Of a stretch of DNA of 64,000 bases, positions 8,464 to 19,313 are shown piece by piece (the stretch's first letter is position 1; every line of letters starts with the position of its first letter). The notes under the pieces are model-generated. The model did no database searches. It had not been told where the DNA came from and saw only the letters and a list, made by a program, of their open reading frames with translations. Source of the DNA: Burkholderiaceae bacterium (lineage in GTDB: Bacteria; Pseudomonadota; Gammaproteobacteria; Burkholderiales; Burkholderiaceae_B); contig SCSG01000028.1 in the NCBI GenBank assembly GCA_004322135.1, positions 1 to 64,000 of the forward strand. The letters are read 5' to 3'. A program made the position numbers and the translations under genes.

Positions 8464-9507
8464 TTATTTCCACACCGCCGAGTTGTCCGTCCCCCGAATA
8501 CCTGTTTTCCACGCCTTCTCAATCTGATCGATAACCGAAGCGGGCATGGGCACGTAGTCAAGACCTTTGGCCAGATCGCCGCCGTGCTCGAAAGCCCAGT
8601 CAAAAAAGGCCAGAACTTCGTGGCCGCGGCCGGGGTCATCCTGAGCCTTGTGCAGCAGGATGAACGAGGCGGATGTTATGGGCCAGGATGCGGCTCCGGG
8701 CTCGTCATTCAGAATCACTCCCATCCCCTCGGTTCCGGCCCAATCGGCGTTAGCTGCGGCCGAGCTAAACGCATCCTGGGAGGGCTGTACAGCGTGGCCC
8801 TCCCGATTCTTCAGTCGCGTCCAGGCCAATACATTCTGCTTGGCGTAAGCGTATTCGACATAGCCGATGGAATTATGCAACTGACGCACATAAGCCGCCA
8901 CGCCCTCATTACCCTTGCCACCCTGACCAACTGGCCATTTTACTGCCTTGCCTTCGCCTACTTGCTGCTTCCAGGCAGGAGAAACGCGTGAGAGGTAATT
9001 GGTCCAGCCAAACGTTGTCCCCGAGCCGTCGGCGCGGTGAACCACGATAATGGCCACGCCGGGTAAATCCACATCCGGATTCAGCGCCTTGATGGCCGGG
9101 TCATTCCATTTGGTGATTTTTCCCAGGAACACATCGGCCAGGACAGGCCCCGACAATATCAGTTGGCCGGGCTTGATGCCCTTGACGTTGACTACGGGCA
9201 CGATGCCGCCAATGATGGCTGGAAACTGGAATAGATGATTTTTTTCCAGCTCGGCCGGCGCCATGGGGGCGTCCGATGCGCCAAAATCTACTGTCTTTGC
9301 AATAATTTGCTGCTGCCCACCGCCAGACCCAATAGATTGGTAATTGACGCGGTTACCCGAAACTTTTTGATACTGATCGGCCCATTTCGCATAGATGGGA
9401 TAGGGAAACGAGGCTCCAGCCCCCGTAATGTCGGCTGCCTGGGCACCCAGCGAGGCCGCCCCAACGACAACACCCGCCGCTACCCGCAATAGAACAGACT
9501 TAATCAT
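8464..9507 (-). CDS. pstS: Periplasmic phosphate-binding protein PstS
   Basis: A 347-residue periplasmic protein that binds phosphate and passes it to PstCAB. ATG 9507 is chosen because AAGGG sits about 6 bases upstream; an in-frame TTG at 9513 would overlap the ribosome site. The signal peptide ends in GAQA near residue 25, and the mature start ADITGAGASFPYPIYAKW is characteristic. Ligand-site motifs are visible: GSGGGQQQ, DFGASDAPM and HRADGSGTT. It is the first gene of pstSCAB and lies behind a Pho box and -10 element (9563-9596), so induction by phosphate limitation through PhoB is expected. Confidence 0.96.
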   Translation of the reverse strand: MIKSVLLRVAAGVVVGAASLGAQAADITGAGASFPYPIYAKWADQYQKVSGNRVNYQSIGSGGGQQQIIAKTVDFGASDAPMAPAELEKNHLFQFPAIIGGIVPVVNVKGIKPGQLILSGPVLADVFLGKITKWNDPAIKALNPDVDLPGVAIIVVHRADGSGTTFGWTNYLSRVSPAWKQQVGEGKAVKWPVGQGGKGNEGVAAYVRQLHNSIGYVEYAYAKQNVLAWTRLKNREGHAVQPSQDAFSSAAANADWAGTEGMGVILNDEPGAASWPITSASFILLHKAQDDPGRGHEVLAFFDWAFEHGGDLAKGLDYVPMPASVIDQIEKAWKTGIRGTDNSAVWK

Positions 9508-9562
9508 TCGCAACCCTTAAAGTCATTTGACAACTAAAACGGACATCGTCCGAACCACAGCA

Positions 9563-9596
9563 ATCATAGACAGGCCATATGACAGGTTCATGACAA
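9563..9596 (-). promoter_or_regulatory. Pho box and -10 element of pstS
   Basis: On the minus strand, 9596-9579 reads TTGTCATGAACCTGTCAT, two TGTCA half-sites 11 bases apart, matching the known PhoB box (CTGTCATAAATCTGTCAC/T) at about 14-15 of 18 positions. Exactly 10 bases further on is TATGAT (9568-9563), a 5/6 match to the -10 consensus, which is the canonical spacing for PhoB-activated promoters where the box replaces the -35. A weaker third half-site (TGTCTATG) follows 12 bases after the second. Transcription would start near 9556, about 48 bases before the pstS ATG. Confidence 0.85.
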
Positions 9597-9690
9597 ATCC
9601 GCAATGCATTCGGGCCACGACTAAAAGACGCCAGGGGCCATACCGCGTTCAGCCCGGCCGCGGCGGCCCCGTACAACCCCCAGCGACCAT

Positions 9691-11775
9691 TCAGTTCCCT
9701 AGCGTCTGCATCAGGTATTCGTGCAAGTTGAAGGGCCTGCCGTGACGCTTGACCTTGACATAGCCGCCATCGGGCTGTTGCCGCCAGGCCAGTTGATTAT
9801 CCCGCAGCGCATAGACAAACGCCTCATTTACGACTCGCTTCTTCAGCGCCTTGTCCAGTACGGGAAAGCCCAGTTCCACCCGCCGGAAGAAGTTGCGATC
9901 CATCCAGTCGGCCGAAGAAAGGTAGACCTTCTCGACGCCGTCCGCGTAAAAATAAAACACGCGGGAATGCTCCAGAAAGCGGCCAACGATGGACCGCAAG
10001 GTAATATTTTCGGACAACCCCTCGACTCCCGAGCGCAAAGCGCACGCACCGCGCACGACCAGGTCTATCTTGACTCCGGCCTGACTGGCCCGGTACAGCT
10101 CTTGTATTACCGTAGGCTCCAGCAAGGAATTCATCTTGGCCATGATATGTGCCTTTTTACCTGCGCGGGCGTTGACGGCCTCGGCTTGAATCATGGCCAC
10201 CATTCTGTCATGCAGCGTAAACGGCGACTGCAGCAGCATCTTGAGAGGCCGGCGCGAACCCAGTCCCGTCAGCAGCGAAAAAATCTTGTCCATATCCTCG
10301 CAAATGTCGGAGTTTGCCGTAAGCAGCCCAAAATCGGTATAAAGACGCGCGGTTTTCTGGTGGTAGTTGCCGGTGCCAAGATGGCCGTAGCGCCGAATAC
10401 GCCCCTTCTCGCGACGCAGCACCAACGCCATCTTGGCGTGCGTCTTGTGACCCACTACGCCATAGCTGACGTGCGCCCCCACCGCTTCGAGCCTGGACGC
10501 CCACGTGATGTTGGTCTGCTCGTCGAACCGGGCCATGAGCTCGACCACCACAGTGACCTCTTTGCCCGCCTTGGCCGCCCCGACAAGCAGGGCCATGAGG
10601 TCCGAGTCTTCACCTGTACGATAGATGGTCTGCTTGATTGCCACCACGTCGGGATCGACGGCGGCCGCCGTGAGGAAATCCAATACCGGCTGAAAGGATT
10701 GATACGGATGATGCAGCAGGTGATCGCTTTGGGCGATGGCCTCGAACATCGTGACTGGTGCGCCGCCGCTTACCCCAAAGGGCGCGGGAACCTTGGGACG
10801 GTACTCGGGAAAAAGCAGGTCGGGGCGATCGACCACGTTACATAACTGCATGAGACGCGACAGATTGACTGGCCCGTTCACTCGATACGTGTCCTGTTCG
10901 GACAGCGAAAATTCGCGCTGCAAAAATTTTGCAAGTTTCTCGGGCATCACGCAATCAACTTCCAGCCGCACGGCGGCGCCGAAATTGCGCTGCGACAACT
11001 CGCCCTGCAATGCCTGCCGCAGATTGGTGATTTCTTCTTCGTCGACGAACAGGTCACTGTTGCGAGTAACCCGCCACTGGTAACACCCGTTGACCTCCAT
11101 GCCCGGAAACAGCTCTCCCACGAACTCGCTGATGATGGTGGTCAGCAGCATATAGCCATGAGGCATGCCCGAGATTTCGCCAGGCATCTTGATGACACGC
11201 GGCAACGCGCGCGGTGCCTGAACAACGGCAATGGAAGCCTTGCGCTCGAAGGCGTCGTGGCCCGACAGCGACACAATGAAATTGAGGCTTTTGTTGTAAA
11301 CCCGCGGGAAGGGGTGTGCCGGATCCAGTCCAATGGGGGTGAGCAGCGGCATGATCTGGCTGGCAAAGGTAGCATGCGCCCAATGGCGCTGCGCATCGGA
11401 CCAGGCCCGGGAGTCCAGCAGGCCAATCCCCTCTTTACAAAGGCTGGGCAATACCTTTTCGACGAGCAGGCCGTTTTGACGCTCGACCAGACGGCGTGCC
11501 GCCTCCTGTACGTGTTCAAACGCCTCGGCTGGCGTATAGCCATCAACACCGACCACGGTGGAATGCTGCGCCAGCTGCTCTTTGAGACTGGAAATACGGA
11601 TCTCGAAAAACTCGTCCAGGTTCGAACTGACAATGCACAGATAGCGCAACCGTTCGAGCAAAGGTGTGGTTTCGTACCCGGCCATGGACAATACCCGTTC
11701 GTTGAACTCGAGCAGTGACAATTCACGATTGAGCAGCAAAGGTTCGAACTCGGACAAAGGCAAGGTGGATGACAT
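9691..11775 (-). CDS. ppk1: Polyphosphate kinase 1
   Basis: A 694-residue polyphosphate kinase, which polymerises the gamma phosphate of ATP into polyphosphate reversibly. It shows the PPK1 domain series: N-terminal helical domain with LLNRELSLLEFNERV, middle domain with HPFPRVYNKSLNF, and two phospholipase-D-like C-terminal domains. The catalytic His segment RRYGHLGTGNYHQKTARLY is near residue 460, and a second His lies in the RFLEHSRVFYFY stretch near 600. Length is normal. ATG 11775 follows a divergent 205-base gap to ppx. It lies 184 bases upstream of pstS in the same direction, so it could feed into that operon. Pairing with ppx and pst supports phosphate storage. Confidence 0.96.
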   Translation of the reverse strand: MSSTLPLSEFEPLLLNRELSLLEFNERVLSMAGYETTPLLERLRYLCIVSSNLDEFFEIRISSLKEQLAQHSTVVGVDGYTPAEAFEHVQEAARRLVERQNGLLVEKVLPSLCKEGIGLLDSRAWSDAQRHWAHATFASQIMPLLTPIGLDPAHPFPRVYNKSLNFIVSLSGHDAFERKASIAVVQAPRALPRVIKMPGEISGMPHGYMLLTTIISEFVGELFPGMEVNGCYQWRVTRNSDLFVDEEEITNLRQALQGELSQRNFGAAVRLEVDCVMPEKLAKFLQREFSLSEQDTYRVNGPVNLSRLMQLCNVVDRPDLLFPEYRPKVPAPFGVSGGAPVTMFEAIAQSDHLLHHPYQSFQPVLDFLTAAAVDPDVVAIKQTIYRTGEDSDLMALLVGAAKAGKEVTVVVELMARFDEQTNITWASRLEAVGAHVSYGVVGHKTHAKMALVLRREKGRIRRYGHLGTGNYHQKTARLYTDFGLLTANSDICEDMDKIFSLLTGLGSRRPLKMLLQSPFTLHDRMVAMIQAEAVNARAGKKAHIMAKMNSLLEPTVIQELYRASQAGVKIDLVVRGACALRSGVEGLSENITLRSIVGRFLEHSRVFYFYADGVEKVYLSSADWMDRNFFRRVELGFPVLDKALKKRVVNEAFVYALRDNQLAWRQQPDGGYVKVKRHGRPFNLHEYLMQTLGN

Positions 11776-11980
11776 GAAAATCCAGGGCTAGACAAAATGG
11801 CACAACGGCTCATTACGTTTTTTTACAGTACCATGACTGACGATTACCGCGCAGTCGGTCAGGCACGGCCAAAAGTTTGCGAACGCACTTGACTGTAGTA
11901 CACCACGATTAAGTAAAAATACCAGATTCGGTTCCGTCCGTATAATCCCGGAAGCGTCACGAAAAATAAAACTTTGCCAC
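11776..11980. promoter_or_regulatory. Divergent ppk1/ppx control region
   Basis: About 205 bases separate the divergent ppk1 and ppx starts. On the plus strand a perfect TATAAT lies at 11941-11946, 34 bases before the ppx ATG, but no good -35 sits 17 bases upstream of it. A TTGACT at 11889-11894 is too far from it to pair. I searched for a PhoB box and found only isolated half-site-like words (for example ATGACTG near 11833), not a convincing box. Promoters for both genes must lie here; only the -10 call is specific. Confidence 0.4.
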
Positions 11981-13468
11981 ATGGACCAACTACTTGCCGC
12001 CGTCGATCTGGGCTCAAACAGCTTCCGGCTATCCATCGGTCGGGTTGTCCAGCATGAAGGCAACGCGCAGATTTATGCCATCGACAGGCTGAAAGAGTCA
12101 GTTCGGCTCGCCGCCGGACTGGGTCCGGGCAACGTCCTGGACGATGGCGCCATGGAGCGTGCCATCACCGTCCTGAAGCGCTACGGCGAACGTCTGTCGG
12201 GGTTTCCAACCGACAACGTGCGCGCCGTCGCCACCAATACGTTCCGCATAGCCAGCAATATTTCCGAGTTCATGCCCCGGGCCGAAATGGCGCTTGGTTT
12301 TCCCATAGAAATCATTGCCGGCCACGAAGAGGCCCGTCTGATCTATTCGGGCGTGGCCAACGAACTGCCGCCTTCCGAGAACCACCGTCTGGTCATCGAC
12401 ATTGGCGGGGGGTCGACGGAAATCATTATCGGCAAGGGCTACGAACCAGTGAAACTGGCTTCACTTTATATGGGCTGCGTCAGCTTCACCCAGCGCTTTT
12501 TCGCTAATGGCCATATCACCGCCTCGCGCATGGAGCAAGCGCAACTGGCGGCTCGCCGCGAACTTGAAAGCATCTCCAGGCTGTACCGGAAAGCTGGCTG
12601 GCAGGAGGCTTACGGATCGTCCGGCACGGCCAAGGGGCTGCTGGCCATCCTGCACGAGGGTGGTTTTTCCGCAAAGGGCATTACACTGGCGGGCATGGAG
12701 CAGCTTAAAGCCCTGCTCATCAAGGAAGGCAAGGTCAATATAAACACCCTGCCCGGCCTGAAGGCCTCGCGCGCGCCGGTACTTGCCGGGGGCCTGGCCA
12801 TTATGCTGGCGGCGTTCCAGGAGCTGAAAATCGCAACCATGCAAGCGGGTGAAGGGGCGCTGCGCGTAGGCGTGCTATACGATCTTTTGGGTCGCGACTC
12901 TAAACACGACAAGCGCGAGCAGACAGTGCGCCAGTTCCTCAAGCGTTATAACGCCGACGCGCACCAGGCCGCCCGAGTCAGACAGATAGCCCTGGATCTG
13001 TACAGCCCGTTCGCCACCGAAAAGCGCGAGAAGGAAGACCTTGCCCGCGCGCTGGGCTGGGCGGCCGATCTGCACGAAATCGGCATGTCGATTGCCCACA
13101 CCGATTACCACAAACACAGCGCCTACATCCTGGAACACGCCGACATGCCAGGATTCTCAAACGACGACCAGACGCTGCTTGCCTGGTTCGCTCTGGGCCA
13201 CCACGGCAAGCTTGGCAAGCTGAACACCAGCAATGTGTCGCGCATGCAATGGCTTGCGCTGCTATGCCTGCGGCTCGCCGTCGTGCTTTCAAGGCGTCGC
13301 GAAAACCTGCCCAAGCTGCCTGTGCGGGTGGAAGCCCGAGGTAATTCCATTAAGGTCGTCGCCAGCAAGTCGTGGCTCGAAACGCACGCGCTCTCAGAGT
13401 ATTCGCTGCGTGCCGAAGCAAGCGAATGGAAGCGGTCAGGTTTCGATTTCGTGTTGACCGAGACTTAG
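11981..13468 (+). CDS. ppx: Exopolyphosphatase / guanosine pentaphosphatase family
   Basis: A 495-residue Ppx/GppA-family phosphatase that removes terminal phosphate from polyphosphate, or from pppGpp. The N-terminal actin-like ATPase fold has phosphate motif AAVDLGSNSFRL (residues 6-17), VRAVATNTFRIA, the catalytic-region GHEEARLIYSGV and IDIGGGSTEIIIG. The C-terminal HD-like part includes LHEIGMSIAHTDYHKHSAYIL and LAWFALGHHGKLGK. It is transcribed away from ppk1, the synthesising enzyme, so Ppx is favoured over GppA, though the two activities often overlap in this family. Length is typical. Confidence 0.92.
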   Translation: MDQLLAAVDLGSNSFRLSIGRVVQHEGNAQIYAIDRLKESVRLAAGLGPGNVLDDGAMERAITVLKRYGERLSGFPTDNVRAVATNTFRIASNISEFMPRAEMALGFPIEIIAGHEEARLIYSGVANELPPSENHRLVIDIGGGSTEIIIGKGYEPVKLASLYMGCVSFTQRFFANGHITASRMEQAQLAARRELESISRLYRKAGWQEAYGSSGTAKGLLAILHEGGFSAKGITLAGMEQLKALLIKEGKVNINTLPGLKASRAPVLAGGLAIMLAAFQELKIATMQAGEGALRVGVLYDLLGRDSKHDKREQTVRQFLKRYNADAHQAARVRQIALDLYSPFATEKREKEDLARALGWAADLHEIGMSIAHTDYHKHSAYILEHADMPGFSNDDQTLLAWFALGHHGKLGKLNTSNVSRMQWLALLCLRLAVVLSRRRENLPKLPVRVEARGNSIKVVASKSWLETHALSEYSLRAEASEWKRSGFDFVLTET

Positions 13469-13534
13469 TGTCCTGCTTGATTCATGCACGAACGGTCACG
13501 CACCAGGCGTTACAAACTAAATAAAGGCAGGGCG

Positions 13535-14317
13535 TTAATCCAGCCCGAAATGGCGTCGATAGCGCGGGTCCATCCGCTCTTTGTCCATGAGGATGGGGAA
13601 GTCGGCCGCGTTGAAATCCGGGTCCCAAGCGGGTTCGCCGCAGATGGTGGCGCCCAGCTTGATGTAGCCTTTGATCAGCGGCGGCACGCGGGCAGGCAGT
13701 TCACTATTCAGGCGCTCGACCGGGTACCGATGGCGCGGCACAATAACTGGACACTCGGTATTGGCTTTCAGCATTTTGCTGGCAAGCCGCCACACTTCGG
13801 CAGCGGTGACCCCATCGTCGCGCAGGCTGACGCTGGCGCATCCCAACACATAGCGAAAGCCATGTTGCTGCATCAGCGCGGCAATGCCGGACCACAGCAA
13901 CATGATGACGGAACCGTTGCGATAATCGGCATGAATGCATGAACGCCCGACTTCGGCCACGCTGCTTCGCATGCTGTTGAACGCCGAAATGTCGAACTCG
14001 GACTCGGAATAGTAGCCACCCGCCTTGACGGCATTTGCGGGAGTCAGCAGCCGATAGGTACCCACCACCAGGCCACTGTCAACCTCTTTGACCATGATAT
14101 GTTCACACCACGGGTCAAAGCGATCGGAATCCACGCCATCAATGGCGTCGGGGAACACCACATTCATGTCCTCGGTAAAAATTTTATAGCGCATGCGCTG
14201 GATGGCTTCGAGCTCTTCACTAGTACGAACTAGCCCCATCACAAGCCCCCCGCCCGAAGGATTGGCCCAAGCGGCCGATTTATCCGCGCCAGGTAGTACT
14301 CGTGCAAGTTCTAACAT
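13535..14317 (-). CDS. olsB: OlsB-like L-ornithine N-acyltransferase (GNAT, COG3176 type)
   Basis: A 260-residue GNAT-fold acyltransferase of the family once called hemolysin-like. OlsB members transfer a 3-hydroxyacyl chain from ACP to ornithine, the first step of ornithine-lipid synthesis. Family stretches seen: RYKIFTEDM near 45, SDRFDPWCEHIMV near 75, GTYRLLTPANA, then EVGRSCIHADYRNGSVIMLLW and VLGCASVSL. ATG 14317 has GGAG about 9 bases upstream; an earlier TTG at 14344 is not needed. It sits between glmM and the convergent ppx. Ornithine lipids replace phospholipids under phosphate starvation in several proteobacteria, so the position next to ppx, ppk and pst fits. No olsA is adjacent. 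Substrate is inferred from family. Confidence 0.75.
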   Translation of the reverse strand: MLELARVLPGADKSAAWANPSGGGLVMGLVRTSEELEAIQRMRYKIFTEDMNVVFPDAIDGVDSDRFDPWCEHIMVKEVDSGLVVGTYRLLTPANAVKAGGYYSESEFDISAFNSMRSSVAEVGRSCIHADYRNGSVIMLLWSGIAALMQQHGFRYVLGCASVSLRDDGVTAAEVWRLASKMLKANTECPVIVPRHRYPVERLNSELPARVPPLIKGYIKLGATICGEPAWDPDFNAADFPILMDKERMDPRYRRHFGLD

Positions 14318-14382
14318 AAACAAGACTCCACAAACATTCTGCAACCGTTCCCGCCAAATGTTTCAAGTATTCAACATCTAAA

Positions 14383-15732
14383 TTACCGCTTTGTTAAGCT
14401 CACCGCAACCAGTTCACGCACACCCTCTTCCGCCAGCGCCATATCTTCCGCCTCGACCATGAGACGCAACTTGGGCTCGGTGCCCGATGCACGAATAAGC
14501 ACCCTTCCGCGCCCCTGCAATTGCTGCTCGACCCGGCTTCTGGCCTGGCTCAGGCCCGGGTGCGTCTGCCAGTCTGTTCCAGGCGTCAGCGGCACATTCA
14601 CCATTTTCTGCGGATACATTTTAAGGTCAGCCACCTGCTCGGCAAGCGTCCCACCATTACGGCGCATGCAAGTCAGGACCTGCAGTGCCGCAATAATGCC
14701 ATCGCCCGTAGTGTGGCGATCCAGACACAATAGATGGCCGGAGCTTTCCCCGCCATACAACCAGCCGCGCTTCTGCATGGTTTCCAGGACATACCGGTCG
14801 CCCACGTTGGCACGCTCAAAACCGATGCCAAGACGCGACATTTCCTTCTCGAAGCCGAAATTCGTCATCAACGTGCCCACCACGCCCGCCACCGGCCTGG
14901 CCAACATGCGCCCGCGCACTATGGCATAGAGCAGTTCGTCGCCGTTGTACAGGCGGCCCGAGGCGTCCACCATCTGCAGGCGGTCGGCATCCCCGTCCAG
15001 GGCAATACCAACCGTCGCATTCCGTGCCTGAACCTCTTCGATGAGGCGCTGGGGATAGAGGGCGCCCACACCTTCATTGATGTTGAAACCATCGGGCTTG
15101 CAGCCAATGGTGTAGACTTCGGCGCCGAGCTCCCGGAATACGGGTGGCGCAACATGATATGCCGCTCCATGGGCCGCATCGACCACGATTTTCAGACCAG
15201 AAAGATCCAGTTCGGTCGGAAACGTGCTTTTGCAGAATTCAATGTACCGGCCCGCAGCATCATCAATGCGCCGGGCGCGCCCCAGCGCTTCGGAACCAAC
15301 GCACCCCAGGGGCTCATCGATGGCAGCCTCGATCCGGGCTTCGACATCATCAGGCAGCTTCATTCCATGAGCGGAAAAAAACTTGATCCCGTTATCGTTG
15401 TACGGATTGTGCGAAGCGCTGATGACAATACCCGCCACAAGCCGCAAGGCGCGGGTCAGGTACGCCACGGCGGGCGTCGGGATTGGGCCGGCAAGCAGCA
15501 CATCCACGCCGGCAGCAGACAGGCCGGCTTCGAGTGCGGACTCCAGCATATAACCCGAAATGCGGGTGTCTTTGCCGATAAGGACCGTGGGCCGGCCGCG
15601 TTCGGGGCTGTGCTCGCGGGCAAATACCACCCCCGCCGCATAACCAAGACGCAGCGCGAACCCGGGGTTGATGGTTGGACCACCCACCTCGCCGCGCACG
15701 CCATCGGTGCCAAAATACTTGCGCTGACTCAT
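14383..15732 (-). CDS. glmM: Phosphoglucosamine mutase
   Basis: A 449-residue enzyme that converts glucosamine-6-phosphate to glucosamine-1-phosphate for peptidoglycan and LPS precursors. ATG 15732 ([14 protein letters not shown]) overlaps the folP stop by 4 bases in an ATGA arrangement; the longer in-frame start would sit inside folP. The four phosphohexomutase domains show the phosphoserine loop [15 protein letters not shown] near residue 100, the metal loop [12 protein letters not shown] near 240, the sugar loop GGESSGHLL near 325 and the phosphate loop [10 protein letters not shown] near 420. Gene order ftsH-folP-glmM is as in E. coli. Confidence 0.97.
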   Translation of the reverse strand: MSQRKYFGTDGVRGEVGGPTINPGFALRLGYAAGVVFAREHSPERGRPTVLIGKDTRISGYMLESALEAGLSAAGVDVLLAGPIPTPAVAYLTRALRLVAGIVISASHNPYNDNGIKFFSAHGMKLPDDVEARIEAAIDEPLGCVGSEALGRARRIDDAAGRYIEFCKSTFPTELDLSGLKIVVDAAHGAAYHVAPPVFRELGAEVYTIGCKPDGFNINEGVGALYPQRLIEEVQARNATVGIALDGDADRLQMVDASGRLYNGDELLYAIVRGRMLARPVAGVVGTLMTNFGFEKEMSRLGIGFERANVGDRYVLETMQKRGWLYGGESSGHLLCLDRHTTGDGIIAALQVLTCMRRNGGTLAEQVADLKMYPQKMVNVPLTPGTDWQTHPGLSQARSRVEQQLQGRGRVLIRASGTEPKLRLMVEAEDMALAEEGVRELVAVSLTKR

Positions 15733-16568
15733 GCAAAGACTCCATGTTCCACGGTTTGCCATACTTTGATGGCATCGACGGTTGCGGCGACATCATGCAC
15801 GCGAACCATTTGCGCCCCGCGCACCACGCCCGCCAGGGCGCCAGCAATACTGCCGCCCAGACGTTCGGCCGCCGGGCGGCCTGTCACGTGCCCAATCATC
15901 GACTTGCGCGAAAGCGCCACCAGCAAAGGGTACGCCTCAAATTTCAATTGCCGCAATTGCCGTAGCAACACGTAGTTTTGCTCGGGAGTCTTCCCAAATC
16001 CAAAGCCTGGATCCAGAATCAGCCTGTTGGGCTGAATACCATTTTGCCGCATGACCCTGACACGCTCACGCAGGAAGTCCCGAATTTCTTTCACGACGTC
16101 CTGATAATGGGGAGCGACCTGCATGGTGCGCGGCTCGCCCTGCATGTGCATGACGCACAGGCCGCAATGCGACGATGCCACGGCATCCAGCGCACCGGGG
16201 TGGCGAAAGCCATAGATGTCATTGATCATGTCGGCCCCCGCGTCCAAAACGCGGCGCATGACTTCGGGCTTGAAGGTATCGATGGATAGCGGCACACCGC
16301 AATCGCGCAGGCCTTCCATGACAGGCAGCAGGCGCTTGAGTTCGTCCTCGGAGGAAACCGTTTCGGCCCCAGGGCGCGTGGACTCGGCGCCTATGTCGAG
16401 GAGATCGGCGCCTTCGGCAACCAAGTCAAGGCCGTGGCGAATAGCTGCGTCGGCGTGAAGGTACTGCGCACCATCGGAAAAGGAATCGGGGGTCACATTG
16501 ATGATCCCCATTACAAGCGGGCGCTTGAGCGAAAGCTCGAAGCGCCCGCAGAGCAAGGTTGAACTCAT
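15729..16568 (-). CDS. folP: Dihydropteroate synthase
   Basis: A 279-residue enzyme joining 4-aminobenzoate to the pterin pyrophosphate in folate synthesis; it is the target of sulfonamides. The TIM-barrel motifs are present: [13 protein letters not shown] near 21, [12 protein letters not shown] near 60, [32 protein letters not shown] near 205 and LSRKSMIG near 234. It starts 18 bases after ftsH ends and overlaps glmM by 4 bases, so the three are probably one transcript. Confidence 0.97.
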   Translation of the reverse strand: MSSTLLCGRFELSLKRPLVMGIINVTPDSFSDGAQYLHADAAIRHGLDLVAEGADLLDIGAESTRPGAETVSSEDELKRLLPVMEGLRDCGVPLSIDTFKPEVMRRVLDAGADMINDIYGFRHPGALDAVASSHCGLCVMHMQGEPRTMQVAPHYQDVVKEIRDFLRERVRVMRQNGIQPNRLILDPGFGFGKTPEQNYVLLRQLRQLKFEAYPLLVALSRKSMIGHVTGRPAAERLGGSIAGALAGVVRGAQMVRVHDVAATVDAIKVWQTVEHGVFA

Positions 16569-16586
16569 CGGTGAAACGCGCAGCCT

Positions 16587-18491
<1,905 letters not shown>

Positions 18492-18512
18492 AGCCAACCT
18501 CCTACATGTAAC
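18492..18512 (-). promoter_or_regulatory. Ribosome site of ftsH with minimal ATG-TAG upstream
   Basis: On the minus strand the sequence before the TTG start reads ATGTAGGAGGTTGGCT. The strong Shine-Dalgarno TAGGAGG overlaps a start-stop pair ATG-TAG (18507-18502). The strong site with 6-base spacing decides the TTG start. Whether the ATG-TAG pair recruits ribosomes is unknown. Confidence 0.6.
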
Positions 18513-18660
18513 CCGGGCCTGTTTCGCCACCCCGCAACACAGCAACCATACGGGCCATATATATCAATAAATCATTCTAACCTGATAGCCAAAAGGATGT
18601 TTGGAAAACCCCTTGAATCACGCGACCAGAACTCGGGCACAAATACGCGCCGACGCCCAT

Positions 18661-19296
18661 TTAACCTTTGAGTTTTCGTCCGACCAGAAACGTTTCGGAC
18701 GACTTATCGCGGGAGGCCTTGGGCTTGCGCTCGACGACACGCTCGAAATGACGCTTGAATGACTCCACTATCTGCGAAAACCCGCTGCCATGGAAGGCCT
18801 TGACGATGAGCGCCCCTTCGGGCTTGAGGTGTTGACGGGAAAACTCCAGGGCCAATTCACAAACATGCTGAATACGCACCGAATCCGCCGACGCTACACC
18901 AGATAAGTTGGGGGCCATGTCGGAAATAACAAGATCCACCCGCCGATCCCCTATTAATTGTTGTAACTGTTCAAGTACCGCGTCTTCACGAAAATCACCC
19001 TGTATGAATTCAACCCCCGCAATAGGCTCCATGGGGAGAAGGTCAAGGGCCACAATGCGCCCGTCGATGACTCCGCCCTTTCCGACCAGGCGTTCGCGCG
19101 CCACCTGTGACCAACTGCCCGGCGCCGCACCCAGATCGATGACGATGTCCCCATGACGCATCAACCGTTCGGTATCGAGGATTTCGGTAAGCTTGAATGC
19201 CGCCCGGGCCCGATACCCTTTCTGTTGCGCCAACTTGACATAAGGATCATGAATATGTTGCTGAAGCCATTCTTTTGAGAATTTTTTTTTCGCCAT
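18661..19296 (-). CDS. rlmE: 23S rRNA U2552 2'-O-methyltransferase
   Basis: A 211-residue SAM-dependent methyltransferase (RrmJ/FtsJ) that methylates U2552 in the peptidyl-transferase A loop. Motifs: the N-terminal basic SKEWLQQH and [13 protein letters not shown] with catalytic Lys, the SAM loop [15 protein letters not shown] near 53, [10 protein letters not shown] with catalytic Asp near 125, and KAFHGSGF with catalytic Lys near 165. It starts only 17 bases from the divergent yhbY and precedes ftsH, as in E. coli where the pair is heat-induced. I did not find a convincing sigma-32 site. Confidence 0.96.
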   Translation of the reverse strand: MAKKKFSKEWLQQHIHDPYVKLAQQKGYRARAAFKLTEILDTERLMRHGDIVIDLGAAPGSWSQVARERLVGKGGVIDGRIVALDLLPMEPIAGVEFIQGDFREDAVLEQLQQLIGDRRVDLVISDMAPNLSGVASADSVRIQHVCELALEFSRQHLKPEGALIVKAFHGSGFSQIVESFKRHFERVVERKPKASRDKSSETFLVGRKLKG

Positions 19297-19313
19297 TCCC
19301 GTACAATCTCGTT

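Noticed and set aside
9721-10845. A 374-codon open frame on the plus strand across ppk1
   Set aside because: Antisense shadow; no start context or family features.
11776-11980. A PhoB box between ppk1 and ppx
   Set aside because: Only isolated half-site-like words; nothing with the 11-base spacing.
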